In this document: positions 8,587-17,806 of the stretch, one piece after another
How positions within the stretch are numbered: the first letter of the stretch is position 1
Layout: each line of letters opens with the position of its first letter
DNA from: Vibrio aestivus
GTDB lineage: Bacteria; Pseudomonadota; Gammaproteobacteria; Enterobacterales; Vibrionaceae
Reading direction: 5' to 3'
DNA length: 64,000 bases
Assembly: GCA_003263845.1 (NCBI GenBank)
Contig: JYJN01000149.1
Span: 1 to 64,000, forward strand
Position numbers and translations under genes: made by a program
Notes under the pieces: model-generated
Seen by the model: the letters and a program-made list of their open reading frames with translations, nothing else
Database searches by the model: none
Told to the model about the DNA's origin: nothing

Positions 8587-9646
8587 CTAATAAATAAAGT
8601 GGAACCAGCTGACAAGGCGAATTCTTAGCGTGGCCACGGCTTGCCAGAACCGACTTTCACCCGAATACAGCGCCATAGTAGCTCGCGACCCGACAAACAA
8701 AGAGGAAGGCAAATGATCAGAGTCCAAATTAATTCTTGTTCGCTGGGCGTCACGTACCCAGCGATTGTTTACTTCGATTTGAGTTAAGGTGCCATTAGGG
8801 TTTTGATGGCCAGCTGCCACACCGTGATCTCTGCTTTCCACTGGGAAACGAAATACTTCACCTGGATAGGCATCGAACGTCACCAAAGCCAAATAACCTT
8901 GTTCAACTTTACTGACCGATTTTTCACGAAAGTCCGCCGCTACCCACATCGAATCGTCAGCGATGAACGTGAGCAAAGGCATATTAGCATTCGCCATTGT
9001 CCCTACCTCCAAGCGCAAGTTAGTCACCACACCATCACTCGGCGCTCGCACAGTCGCATTAGATAGATCAAGCTCGGCTTGAGCCACGCGACTCTCTGCC
9101 ATGAGCACCTCTGTAGTAACACCATTTCTATCGCCGATCTGAGCCCTGACCACTTCCAAGTTCTGGCGCTCAATTTCCAGTGCAGAAGACGCCATTTGAT
9201 ACTGCTTATAGACCTCATCCAATGCGGACTGTGAAACCGCCTGCTTCTTCGATAATGCCTTCACACGCTGATATTCTAAGTATGCATTTTCCTTAGCGAC
9301 TTTGGATCTACCAATACTCGCTTTAGCCGCGCTTTCTTGTGCATCAAGTACGCGAGCTTTCTCTTGCGCCGCCTGAAGATTTAATAGTGCTTGTTCGTAG
9401 CTATCTCAAACCTATAGGCATCGAGCTTAAAAAGTACCTGCCAGTTTGCACTGCCTCGTTGTTACTCACCATGACATGCTCCACACGTCCAGTGACTTCC
9501 GGCGCAAGTTGTACTACTTGACCATAAACACGCCCTTCCGTTGTGAAGGGGGCACGCCTATCTGCAACAATTAGATACACAAATGAGACAACAAATACAA
9601 TTGACAGTATTTTCATCCACCTCATAAGCAATTGATTTTCTTTCAT
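8587..9646 (-). CDS. HlyD/EmrA-family membrane fusion protein (two frame breaks)
   Basis: The periplasmic adaptor of an efflux pump. The first 80 residues contain one membrane anchor (ILSIVFVVSFVYLIV) and the first half of a lipoyl/beta-barrel domain (APEVTGRVEHVMVSNNEAVQ). The remainder holds the coiled-coil hairpin (AAQEKARVLDAQES and following), the second lipoyl half (ATVRAPSDGVVTNL) and the beta-barrel. Two single-base losses are inferred, one near 9442 (expected CC) and one near 9402 (expected GG on the plus strand); repaired, the protein is about 353 aa, normal for EmrA/AaeA. It is the first gene of the operon with DUF2955 and patatin, divergent from a LysR gene. Confidence 0.8.
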
Positions 9647-9744
9647 AAGAATTACCTATCTAACAAATTTTTCGTAATTATAGGGTTAGACAAATGAATC
9701 TGGTAGAATAAAGAAAAGGACACTTGAGAGCTAAAAATAGGACA

Positions 9745-10614
9745 ATGAACGTAAGTTTTGATGATTTAAGGTTATTTACCCAGACAGTACTCCATGGAGG
9801 CATCAGTGCTGCAGCCACAGCCAACAATATGCAACGTTCTAAAGTTAGCCGTCGTTTGCAGGCTCTCGAAGAGCAGCTAGGCTATGAGCTATTAATCCGA
9901 ACAACAAGAACAATCGAACTCACCGAATCTGGCAAGCACCTGTATGAGCTTATATTTCAACAGTTCTATCATGTTGAACAAAGTTTGTTGGCGATGGCCG
10001 AATCAAAACAAGAATTTACAGGTAAGGTTCGAATTGCCATCCCATCGGCACTCATGACCTCAGAAATATTTAAGTCCATCATTACCGAATACTCCATTGA
10101 GTTTCCTAATGTTCGTATCGAAATAGAAAACCACCAAGAGAGTATCGATTTGAAAAGGCAAGGGTTCGATTTACAAGTATTGCCAGATGCTGTAACGGTT
10201 ACTGACGATAGCTACGTTCAATTTAGTTTGATTCACTACAATTCGCACCTTGTAGCGGCGCCAAGCTACCTTGATAGTCATCCTCCTTGCGAGACTATTG
10301 GCGACCTAAAATCTCACCGCGTTTTTACGAATAGATACAATGCGGATTTACTGAGTAAAGGTACTCCGATTCAGTTAAAAACTGATGACCTGACTTTAAT
10401 GTATGAGTTAGCCTTAAAGGGACAGGGAATTGCATTTTTGCCTCAAACCCATTCGCAAAAGTCACTCGACTCTGGTGAGCTCGTCCTCGTTTTACCAGAT
10501 GTCCAGTTTCCGCGGCTAAGCTTGACCCTCCTCTACCCTTCCGCCAAAACACTTTCAAAAAAAACCCGAGCACTCATCAACCTATTTCGATTAAAACTCC
10601 AGAGTGACAACTAA
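9745..10614 (+). CDS. LysR-family transcriptional regulator
   Basis: A 289-aa LTTR. The N-terminal winged helix-turn-helix is clear (FDDLRLFTQTVLHGGISAAA ... RSKVSRRLQALEEQLGYELL), followed by a LysR substrate-binding domain. The divergent arrangement with the HlyD/DUF2955/patatin operon, 99 bp apart, makes that operon its likely target and a substrate of that pump its likely inducer. ATG 9745 is preceded by TAGGA; a TTG at 9724 with AAAGGA is a possible alternative start. Confidence 0.88.
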   Translation: MNVSFDDLRLFTQTVLHGGISAAATANNMQRSKVSRRLQALEEQLGYELLIRTTRTIELTESGKHLYELIFQQFYHVEQSLLAMAESKQEFTGKVRIAIPSALMTSEIFKSIITEYSIEFPNVRIEIENHQESIDLKRQGFDLQVLPDAVTVTDDSYVQFSLIHYNSHLVAAPSYLDSHPPCETIGDLKSHRVFTNRYNADLLSKGTPIQLKTDDLTLMYELALKGQGIAFLPQTHSQKSLDSGELVLVLPDVQFPRLSLTLLYPSAKTLSKKTRALINLFRLKLQSDN

Positions 10615-10867
10615 ACCTGCATAGTTAGTGAACGATCAGCGGCTACACGACACAAACAGCCTTTGGCTTAATGTATTTAGCGTAACCAAATGCAATATTC
10701 AGAGGTTCATTCCCAACTCGCATCAAGATTTCAGTTCGACGATTCGTTTTTACAAATATTGGTTCAGATTTATAAAATCAAAACAGTTTACCAACACAAT
10801 CCGCACATTTACCTGCAATAAACCGATTATCTTTGTCGCGATACTTAACCATTAGCAAGGAAGTCGT

Positions 10868-12385
10868 ATGCAAACTAGTCATACCCCTATCATAAGCAAC
10901 AAAAAGAGCTCGACAGCTGCTACTGCAAGCAACTATGGGATTTAAATCAACGACATCACCAATGCAATCAAGGCAGGCTCAATTGAAAACTGGATAGACA
11001 GCCAAGTTAACGGTGGATTTAGAACTAGCCTGGTTAATCGCCAAATAGATATGCAAGATCTCCACGAACAAAAAAATTGGCATGACGTTCATTTCAATAT
11101 TGCCTATACCGACATGTTGCTCAATCGCAATGATATTCTACGCCATAGAATCACCTATATTCTTACTCAGCTGTTTGTCACTAGCAGTAATAACCCTGTG
11201 CTGCGCAATAGTGGTCGTCGTATTGCTTTTGCTCAATATTACGACACATTATCGCGACACTGCTTCACGGATTTCGAGAACCTACTCCAGCACATGGCGC
11301 GTTCGCCGATCATGGGGCAATACCTTACATACAGAGACAATAACCATGTAGAAGGCGTCGCACCCGATGAAAACTTTGCCCGTGAAATACTGCAGCTTTT
11401 TACCATTGGACCAAATCTGCTAAGAATGGATGGTTCCGTCATTTTTAGTAGAACCGGACAACCTCAACCTTCCTATACCCAAAAGGATATAGAGGAAGGA
11501 GCAAAGGTCATGACAGGCTGGACGCTGGATAAAGAGGATTGGTTAAAGCCAATGTCAATGAATGACGATTTCCATAACTCTGAGTCTAAGAGCATCTTGA
11601 ACCAAGATATTCCTGCAGGTTTATGGGGCGAAGATGACTTAAACGAGTTCATTAGTATTATTTGCCAACATCAAAACATCGCTCCGTTTATTAGCAAGTT
11701 CTTCATTCAAAAGATGGTCTCATCTAACCCGAGTCCAAGCTACGTCGAGCGCGTCGCGAATCGATTTTTGGATAGTAACCTTGATATGGTCACACTGATT
11801 ACGGCGATATTAACCGATGAAGAAGCGACCTACACAAGCAATGCAGATGGTGACGGACTGATGCGTGATCCTCTCATTGTTCTACAGCATGCGATGCGAG
11901 CGCTTAACATCAAGTTGAAATCCAACTATAAACTGCTGCCAAATGCCTACTCCTGGCATAACCGTCGTTTCATTCTTGATGGCCCAAGTGTGTTCTATCA
12001 CTACCAGCCTGAAGAATCTCCGAACGACAAACGTTTTGAAGGCTTAGCAGCTCCAGAATTCAAACTATACAACTGGGATGACATTCATCATTACTTCCGC
12101 CAAGTTTCTGATCTTGCGGTGCGTTTTGAGTCGGAAAGTAACCCAGCTGTTTACGTGGGATACAGTGCCATTGAAAACCAATACCGTAATACTGAAAGTA
12201 GTAACAGCATTGAACGCTTGATCGAATTACTCGACGAACATCTGTTTTCTTTCACCATGAGAGAACCAATCAAATCTATCGTAAGAGATTACCTTGCTAG
12301 CGCAAACCGAAACAATATTAATGGGCTACGTGCTTTGATCGTACAACTCATCCTTTCACCAGACTTCATGACTCAAGGAGAATAA
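10868..12385 (+). CDS. DUF1800 protein (in-frame stop at codon 26)
   Basis: The DUF1800 family pairs with DUF1501 in exported-protein loci of unknown role. Conserved family traits are visible: the N-terminal WIDSQ segment, MLLNRNDILRHRITYILTQL, NFAREILQLFTIG, and a C-terminal LSPDFM ending. The natural start is ATG 10868 with AAGGAAG upstream, but codon 26 is TAA (10943-10945) and family-like sequence (INDITNAI, WIDSQ) resumes in the same frame right after it. So this is a nonsense substitution, not a frame slip; a T-to-A change would restore it. Re-initiation at ATG 11051 would give 444 aa. It ends 2 bp before the DUF1501 gene. No signal peptide is seen. Confidence 0.78.
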
Positions 12386-12387
12386 CA

Positions 12388-14157
12388 ATGAGTTTATCTA
12401 GACGTACATTTCTAAAAGGCAGCCTTTCTGGAGCAGGTGTCACGGCTCTAAACCTAACGTCCCCACTCTCCTATGCAATGAGCTCTGAGTGCGACTCAGA
12501 CAAGCCACAAAAAGCTTTGGTCGGAATTAATCTTGGCGGTGGCAATGATGGGTTTCACTGTTTTGTTCCTCGTTCGGAGCCGTTTCATCAACAATACAAA
12601 GCACTACGTACCACATTAGCTTACGAAAAAGACCAATTGATCGACTTAGACCTCAATGGTGATGAACTAAACCTTGGCCTTTCTCCTGAACTTGAAGAGA
12701 TTCAATGGCTATTTAAGAAAGGTATGGCCGCTCCCGTTTTGAACGTAGGCCCACTGAAAGAAATTCGAGATGAAATTGGCGATGTCGAACAGCTAAAGCC
12801 AGTTCATATTTTCTCTCATAACCACCAAAGTGCGGTTACCCAAACCCATACTGGCCACGCCATCTCCGATCAAGGGTTTGGTGGTCAAGCTGCTCATCTT
12901 CTCGAGTCTGCGTTTAGCCTTTCCGAGCTCAACCCAATTTTTGAAGTGGGCTCGCAAACAATTTGGACAAATAGCTTGCCAATGGGTGCTAATCGAATTG
13001 GGACTTCCATGCCACCAGCGATGCCACTCCACGATTTAGGTGCCCCACTATTCGACAAGTTTAGAGATGACAGTCTAATCGCTAACTCTTTGTTCAAAGA
13101 GTATTACGCTGAACAATGCTTCGATGCACAAGAAAAATTTACTGAATTTGACAAGATTCTAGTGGATGAGGCCAACTGCCCTTATGGCTTCAACTTAAAT
13201 ACTTCTTTAGGTAAGCAACTACGAACCGTGTTCTTGCTACTACTTGCAAGACCGCAATTCCAGCACCCTTCGCAGTTCTTTTCTGTCACATTGGGCGGTT
13301 TTGATACACACAGTAATCAAGAAAAAGACCAAGGGGAGTTACTTCGCTTACTTGCCTCTCAATTATCGGTTTTCTATCATAATCTCGAAAATGAAGGTCT
13401 CAGTGACTCGGTAACCACATTTACCTTCTCTGAATTTGGTCGTACATTAATCCCCAATGGCTCTGGTACTGACCACGGGTGGGGAAACTGTCAAATGGTT
13501 CTTGGCGGTGATTTACTTGAACATAAGGTTCATGGCAAATGGCCAAATCTCGCTGAAAACAGCGAGCAACTCCTTACACGAGGGCGCGTCATCCCATCAT
13601 TAAGTGTTGACCTATTCCACGCCACACTGCTGAACTGGCTTGGTGTTCGGTCAGGCGATATGACAATGCTCTTCCCTACTGTTAAAGACTATCACCCAAG
13701 TATGCTACCAATGTTTAAGTCTTGTGATAGCCAGCCATCTCAGAAGCTGCCTGTTGCTCACGCCAGCGCCAGTGCAGTAAACCCTAATGGCCAAGACAAA
13801 GTTGAGTATGGGGTTGACGGCTTGCTAAACACGAAATGGTCTGCGAAAGGGCGCAATATCGACTACACCATAGAGCTTAGCACGCTTGCTACCGTCACAG
13901 CCTTGCGCTTCGCTCAAGCAAAAGGCGACGAGAGGCAATACTTTATGGACATAGAAGTTAGTGAAGATGGCCAAAACTTCCAAGATGTCACCAGTATTGA
14001 TACTCGTGGCAATAGCGATGAAATGGTGGAATACCCTATCGGATCATTCAAAGCTAAGTTCGTCCGTTTCGTCTGCCAAGGAAATAGCGACGCCAATACC
14101 TCTCTGAACCAATGGAATAACTTTCGACATATCGAAGTTTGGGGGCAAGCGATTTAG
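12388..14157 (+). CDS. DUF1501 protein with Tat signal and discoidin domain
   Basis: A 589-aa protein starting with a twin-arginine leader (SRRTFLKG plus hydrophobic stretch), so it is exported folded. The DUF1501 core (about residues 40-450) shows typical motifs: GGGNDGFH, LGGFDTHSNQ, SEFGRT and TDHGWGN, an alkaline-phosphatase-like/sulfatase-related fold. Residues about 455-589 form an F5/8 type C (discoidin-like) domain, usually carbohydrate or surface binding. It is the second gene of a pair with DUF1800, with an RBS (GGAG) overlapping the end of that gene. Function of the pair is not established; binding or processing of an extracellular glycan is only a guess. Confidence 0.88.
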   Translation: MSLSRRTFLKGSLSGAGVTALNLTSPLSYAMSSECDSDKPQKALVGINLGGGNDGFHCFVPRSEPFHQQYKALRTTLAYEKDQLIDLDLNGDELNLGLSPELEEIQWLFKKGMAAPVLNVGPLKEIRDEIGDVEQLKPVHIFSHNHQSAVTQTHTGHAISDQGFGGQAAHLLESAFSLSELNPIFEVGSQTIWTNSLPMGANRIGTSMPPAMPLHDLGAPLFDKFRDDSLIANSLFKEYYAEQCFDAQEKFTEFDKILVDEANCPYGFNLNTSLGKQLRTVFLLLLARPQFQHPSQFFSVTLGGFDTHSNQEKDQGELLRLLASQLSVFYHNLENEGLSDSVTTFTFSEFGRTLIPNGSGTDHGWGNCQMVLGGDLLEHKVHGKWPNLAENSEQLLTRGRVIPSLSVDLFHATLLNWLGVRSGDMTMLFPTVKDYHPSMLPMFKSCDSQPSQKLPVAHASASAVNPNGQDKVEYGVDGLLNTKWSAKGRNIDYTIELSTLATVTALRFAQAKGDERQYFMDIEVSEDGQNFQDVTSIDTRGNSDEMVEYPIGSFKAKFVRFVCQGNSDANTSLNQWNNFRHIEVWGQAI

Positions 14158-14186
14158 GCATTTTGCAACTAACTAGTTTCCACCAA

Positions 14187-14215
14187 AAAAGAGGTGGCAT
14201 CAAGCCACCTCTTTT
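14187..14215. terminator. Bidirectional terminator after the DUF1501 gene
   Basis: AAAAGAGGTGGC (14187-14198) pairs with GCCACCTCTTTT (14204-14215) around a 5-nt loop, between converging genes. Confidence 0.85.
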
Positions 14216-14237
14216 ACTAATTCATTGAACATTAAAG

Positions 14238-14528
14238 TTAACACAAGTCTCGCATCAAGATTTCGTACTCTTCATTGGCTTTTGCAATCAATGAAAACAA
14301 CTCTTTCGCATCATTTGCCCTAAGCTCCAACTGCCAATCATCGCTACCTTGCTGCCCAACCAACTTAGCAACGCCATGATCAGAAGACATTGACACTTGA
14401 TCTAATTCACAACGATGCCGTGTTTTTTCTTCAACAATTTCAACCGCTAACTCTCCAGCAGGGTTGATTTCAAAGTGAGCGTGATGGTGTTTACCCTCTA
14501 AAACATAATCCCTATGAGTCGAAATCAT
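14238..14528 (-). CDS. Small conserved-type hypothetical protein
   Basis: A 96-aa soluble, acidic protein I do not recognise. A His-rich patch (GKHHHAHFE) lies near residue 12, and the C-terminus is predicted helical. ATG 14528 follows GGGAGG at good spacing, so the extra 19 codons of open frame to 14585 are left out. It is alone between converging and diverging neighbours. It is called a gene because of the strong RBS, the terminator and the codon usage. Confidence 0.7.
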   Translation of the reverse strand: MISTHRDYVLEGKHHHAHFEINPAGELAVEIVEEKTRHRCELDQVSMSSDHGVAKLVGQQGSDDWQLELRANDAKELFSLIAKANEEYEILMRDLC

Positions 14529-14743
14529 CCGTTGCCTCCCGTTCCAATACGTTGTAGTTAAAGTGCCCAGCAGACTGCTGAACATACCGTGTAATTTTTA
14601 GTCATCAATTGACAGTTTAGTAATGAACATCCCATCTTTTCCAACTCTAGAACAAAAAAATATGCTCTCATTCTGATTATGATAAAGTCCTTTCAATACA
14701 GAGCGAGTCTCCGGGCGACTTTGCCTAAGTTTAGGGTTTCACA

Positions 14744-15550
14744 ATGAGCAAAAAATACTTACTTATCACCAGCGATGACTTCGGGATCAGTCATAGTGTC
14801 AACCAAGGAATTTTAAAAGGGTTTACTCATGGGTTACTGAAAAGCTCAAACTTTATGGCGGCTGCGCCCTGGTTGCCTGAAGCTATTCGACTTGCCAAAG
14901 AACACGACCTGCCGATGGGCGTTCATCTCACTTTAACGTGTGAATGGACCAACATGTCGTGCTCGCCGATAACCAGAGCCCCGTCGTTGAGTAATAATCT
15001 TGGCTATTTCTACCCTAGCTACGAAGAACTGGCTGAAAACACCGACATAAAGAGCGCGTTCGAAGACATCAAACAAGAGTATCGCACTCAGATTCAACGA
15101 ATACTCGACTTTGGTGTGCAGCCCACTCACGTCGAGACACATATGACGCCAGAGCATCAGTGGGAAGGTAATGAGACGTTTCTACCTATTGTTCAAGCCG
15201 CGAAAGAGGTGGCTGCCGAATTTGGACTTATTTACACATACGCTTTTGAAGGCGGCAAACCCAAATATTTTAATGACAGTTTCACCTTAACCCATTTGAG
15301 CTACGCGCAAATGACGCAGCGGTTGGCTTCCTATGGCGACGGTATCTATCACCTAGTTTGTCACTGTGCACTCGATAACGAAGAGCAAAACGCACTCGCC
15401 TTACCTCAAGAACCAGGCTATTCATGGGCTGCACAATGTCGCCAAATTGATTTAAACATTATCACTTCCCTAAAGTTTAAAACGTTCTTAGAAGAGAACA
15501 ATTTCACCCTAATCGACATCGAGCAACTCTTGAAACTGCATCAGCGCTGA
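14744..15550 (+). CDS. chbG: YdjC/ChbG-family carbohydrate deacetylase
   Basis: A 268-aa protein of the ChbG/YdjC family, metal-dependent enzymes that remove acetyl groups from mono-acetylated chitooligosaccharides such as chitobiose. Seen here: the N-terminal metal-binding DDFG (SDDFGISH), the HLT motif (GVHLTLTCEW), and HVETHM supplying further ligands. No signal peptide, so cytoplasmic. The usual chb PTS genes are not adjacent, so the exact substrate is open and the symbol is by family only. Single gene with a terminator behind it. Confidence 0.82.
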   Translation: MSKKYLLITSDDFGISHSVNQGILKGFTHGLLKSSNFMAAAPWLPEAIRLAKEHDLPMGVHLTLTCEWTNMSCSPITRAPSLSNNLGYFYPSYEELAENTDIKSAFEDIKQEYRTQIQRILDFGVQPTHVETHMTPEHQWEGNETFLPIVQAAKEVAAEFGLIYTYAFEGGKPKYFNDSFTLTHLSYAQMTQRLASYGDGIYHLVCHCALDNEEQNALALPQEPGYSWAAQCRQIDLNIITSLKFKTFLEENNFTLIDIEQLLKLHQR

Positions 15551-15569
15551 ACTGTTGATTCGCTGTAGC

Positions 15570-15600
15570 AAATGGCTGCCGAGAGGCAGCCATTTTCTTC
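15570..15600. terminator. Bidirectional terminator (deacetylase / DsbA-like genes)
   Basis: AAATGGCTGCC (15570-15580), GAGA tetraloop, GGCAGCCATTT (15585-15595), followed by TCTTC. Confidence 0.85.
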
Positions 15601-15615
15601 GTCATTCAAACGTTA

Positions 15616-16235
15616 TCACTTACAGTAACTCAGTACTTGCGAAATCGTGACTTCGGGTTGCTTATAATCGATAGGTAATTCAACTATTCCGCGCGATGAC
15701 TGAATAAACAACGAAGGAAAGCTATTCCCCCCAATAGAGCGTGCAAGAGTAAACTCCGCCTGCATCTCTTGTGCAACTTCATCAGAGCTTAACGCCTCAC
15801 TAAACAGCTCTTCATCTAAACCAATTTCTTTAGCCACTTGAATCAACACATCAACATCACTCGGGTTACAAGCTTGAAGGTAATAGGCTTTTTGGATAGC
15901 TGTGATCATCGCCTTATCCGCCCCTTGCTTTCTTGCCGCTAGCACCGCGCGACAAGCAGGGTATGTAGAGCGACGAGGCGTATTTTGGCTCCAAAAATCG
16001 AAGTTAAACTCCGTTCCTAAGTAGTCATGAATTTTTTGCCAATAAGAAGCGATCTGCTGCTGCATAGCTTCTGGCATTGGGACATCTGAATCTGGCGCAA
16101 GCCCCCTACTAAATAGACGATCTCAACACGCTCGCTAAGCGCCGCTTCTATCTGAGCCCATACAGGCTTGTAGCCCCAACACCAAGCACACATAGGATCA
16201 TGCACATAATAGAGCGTTACTTTTTCTTGCGTCAT
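15616..16235 (-). CDS. DsbA-family thioredoxin-fold protein (frame break)
   Basis: A cytoplasmic DsbA/FrnE-type protein of about 206 aa after repair. The redox motif CAWC sits near residue 16 (DPMCAWCWGYKPVW), followed by the helical insert and a C-terminal thioredoxin half with a cis-Pro region (NSFPSLFIQ). One base is missing near 16098: GGL is followed by a frame change where GGLAPDSD would read through. Its ATG overlaps the stop of the MFS gene (ATGA), so the two are translationally coupled. No signal peptide; its substrate is unknown. Confidence 0.8.
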
Positions 16236-17414
16236 GCTTGCACCTCTTGCTCACTCTTATGCTGTCTATATACATTGACAGCAAAAATGGCCATCACCGC
16301 TAATACAAAGGGAAGCACGTAAATGTTCAGACTTTCCCATCCTACCGTCGCTTCTAACCAACCAGACAGCAACGCTGTAATCGTAACGCAGCTAAATACT
16401 ACAAACTCATTAAATGCCTGTGCTTTAGGTCGGTTATTTTCAGAGTAAGAACGACTGAATAGGCTCGTCGCGGCAATGAACATAAAGTTCCAACCAATCC
16501 CAAGGAGCACCAACGCAGATCTAAAGTGCCAAATACTTTGTCCATGAATATTAATCAACACACAAAGTACAAACAGCAAACCGCCTGTTAAAATCATCCA
16601 GCGCGCACCAAACTTTTCAATCAGCTTGCCGGTAAAAAACGCAGGCACAAACATTCCCAACACGTGCCACTCAATGACGCCAGCCGCTTTGTGGAAATCA
16701 AACCCACACCCAATCATAGCAAGGGGTGTGGCGGTCATAAGGATATTCATCACGGCATACGAAACCATGGCAGCAAATACCGCCACTAAAAAGTTCGGCT
16801 GGTTAACAATGGTCTTAATCGGATCGCTGACAGGTTGGCTGTGTTTCTCCGGCGCTGGAGGAAACTGAATAAACTGCAGCAGAAAAAAGTGCTAGAACGT
16901 TAAGTGCTACCAACGCTAAGAAGGCCGATGTATAAAGGCCGTCATCGGAAAGCTCAACAGAAAAAACCGCTAGGTTTGGCCCCAAAATCGCAGCAAACAC
17001 GCCACCAACCATCGAAATCGATATCGCACGGTCTCGCATCTCGGGCTTGCACACTTCAATTGCAGCAAATCGATAGAGCGTGCCAAAGCCAATGCCAATA
17101 CCTAATAGAAATGAACCAACACAGAAGAGGGTGAACCACTGATTGGAAAGCGCATAGGCCACAGTGCTTGCACCGGTAATGCCGATTAGATTACCAATAC
17201 TGAAGCCTTTCTTTCGACCGAGCTTACCCATAATAAGAGAAGCCGGAATGGTGGCACACATTAAGCCTAAAAACTGCATTGCAACAGGCAATGTAATCAT
17301 ATTAGTAGAGGGGGCTAACTGCTTGCCTACCAACCCGATTACCGAGATCAGTAATATGTTTCCCGTCATCAACAGAGCCTGACAAACGGACAGCATCCAT
17401 ACGTTTCGATTCAT
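16232..17414 (-). CDS. MFS transporter (frame break)
   Basis: A 12-helix major facilitator of about 393 aa. The N-terminal half has the loop 2-3 motif GKLGRKKGFSIG and the C-terminal half the equivalent GKLIEKFGARWM. The halves lie in different frames, meeting in the central loop around 16840-16890. Either a homopolymer (six A at 16883-16888) has one base too many, or two G are missing near 16850. The start follows AAGGGAAG. It is co-transcribed and overlaps with the DsbA-like gene. Substrate unknown; the family position looks drug- or sugar-like. Confidence 0.8.
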
Positions 17415-17806
17415 TGACTTCCCTTCTTATCTATCTCATTAACGGTTATATCAGGTTTCTAGATTGGAAGATATCCAATGAACGCTTATTGGCGGATACC
17501 CACTCCAATAACCTAAACATCTAAACCTGTGGCTAATTCACACTTTTGAAGCCAAATCTAAATCCCATTCAATGACATGAAATTAATCACATAAATTGTA
17601 GGGTTATAAGTTCACAATGTGGGTAACCTTTATCCAACAAGCAGTAGATTTACCATTATCACCCCATAACCCAAGCACACAAATGGTCAGGCATTATGGC
17701 GCACTCCTTAAAGCACTGGTTTAGGAAAATGAATTGGAAGACGACCAAGCGGCTCTGCCGCCTACTTCGCTACGCACTTCATTCCTAATCCTGCAAGGAG
17801 GCTACT
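17415..17806. other. 392-bp leader/promoter region of the EF-G-like gene
   Basis: No ORF is supported. A short hairpin GCGGC-TCT-GCCGC (17749-17761) lies just upstream of the AAGGAGG ribosome-binding site (17798-17804) and could be part of a structured leader. Nothing else stands out. Confidence 0.4.

Noticed and set aside
10628..10855. 75-codon open frame after the LysR gene
   Set aside because: Composition and residue pattern look non-coding, no RBS, and it lies in the promoter area of the DUF1800 gene.
17749..17761. Possible riboswitch before the EF-G-like gene
   Set aside because: Only a 5-bp hairpin is visible; no known riboswitch core can be recognised.
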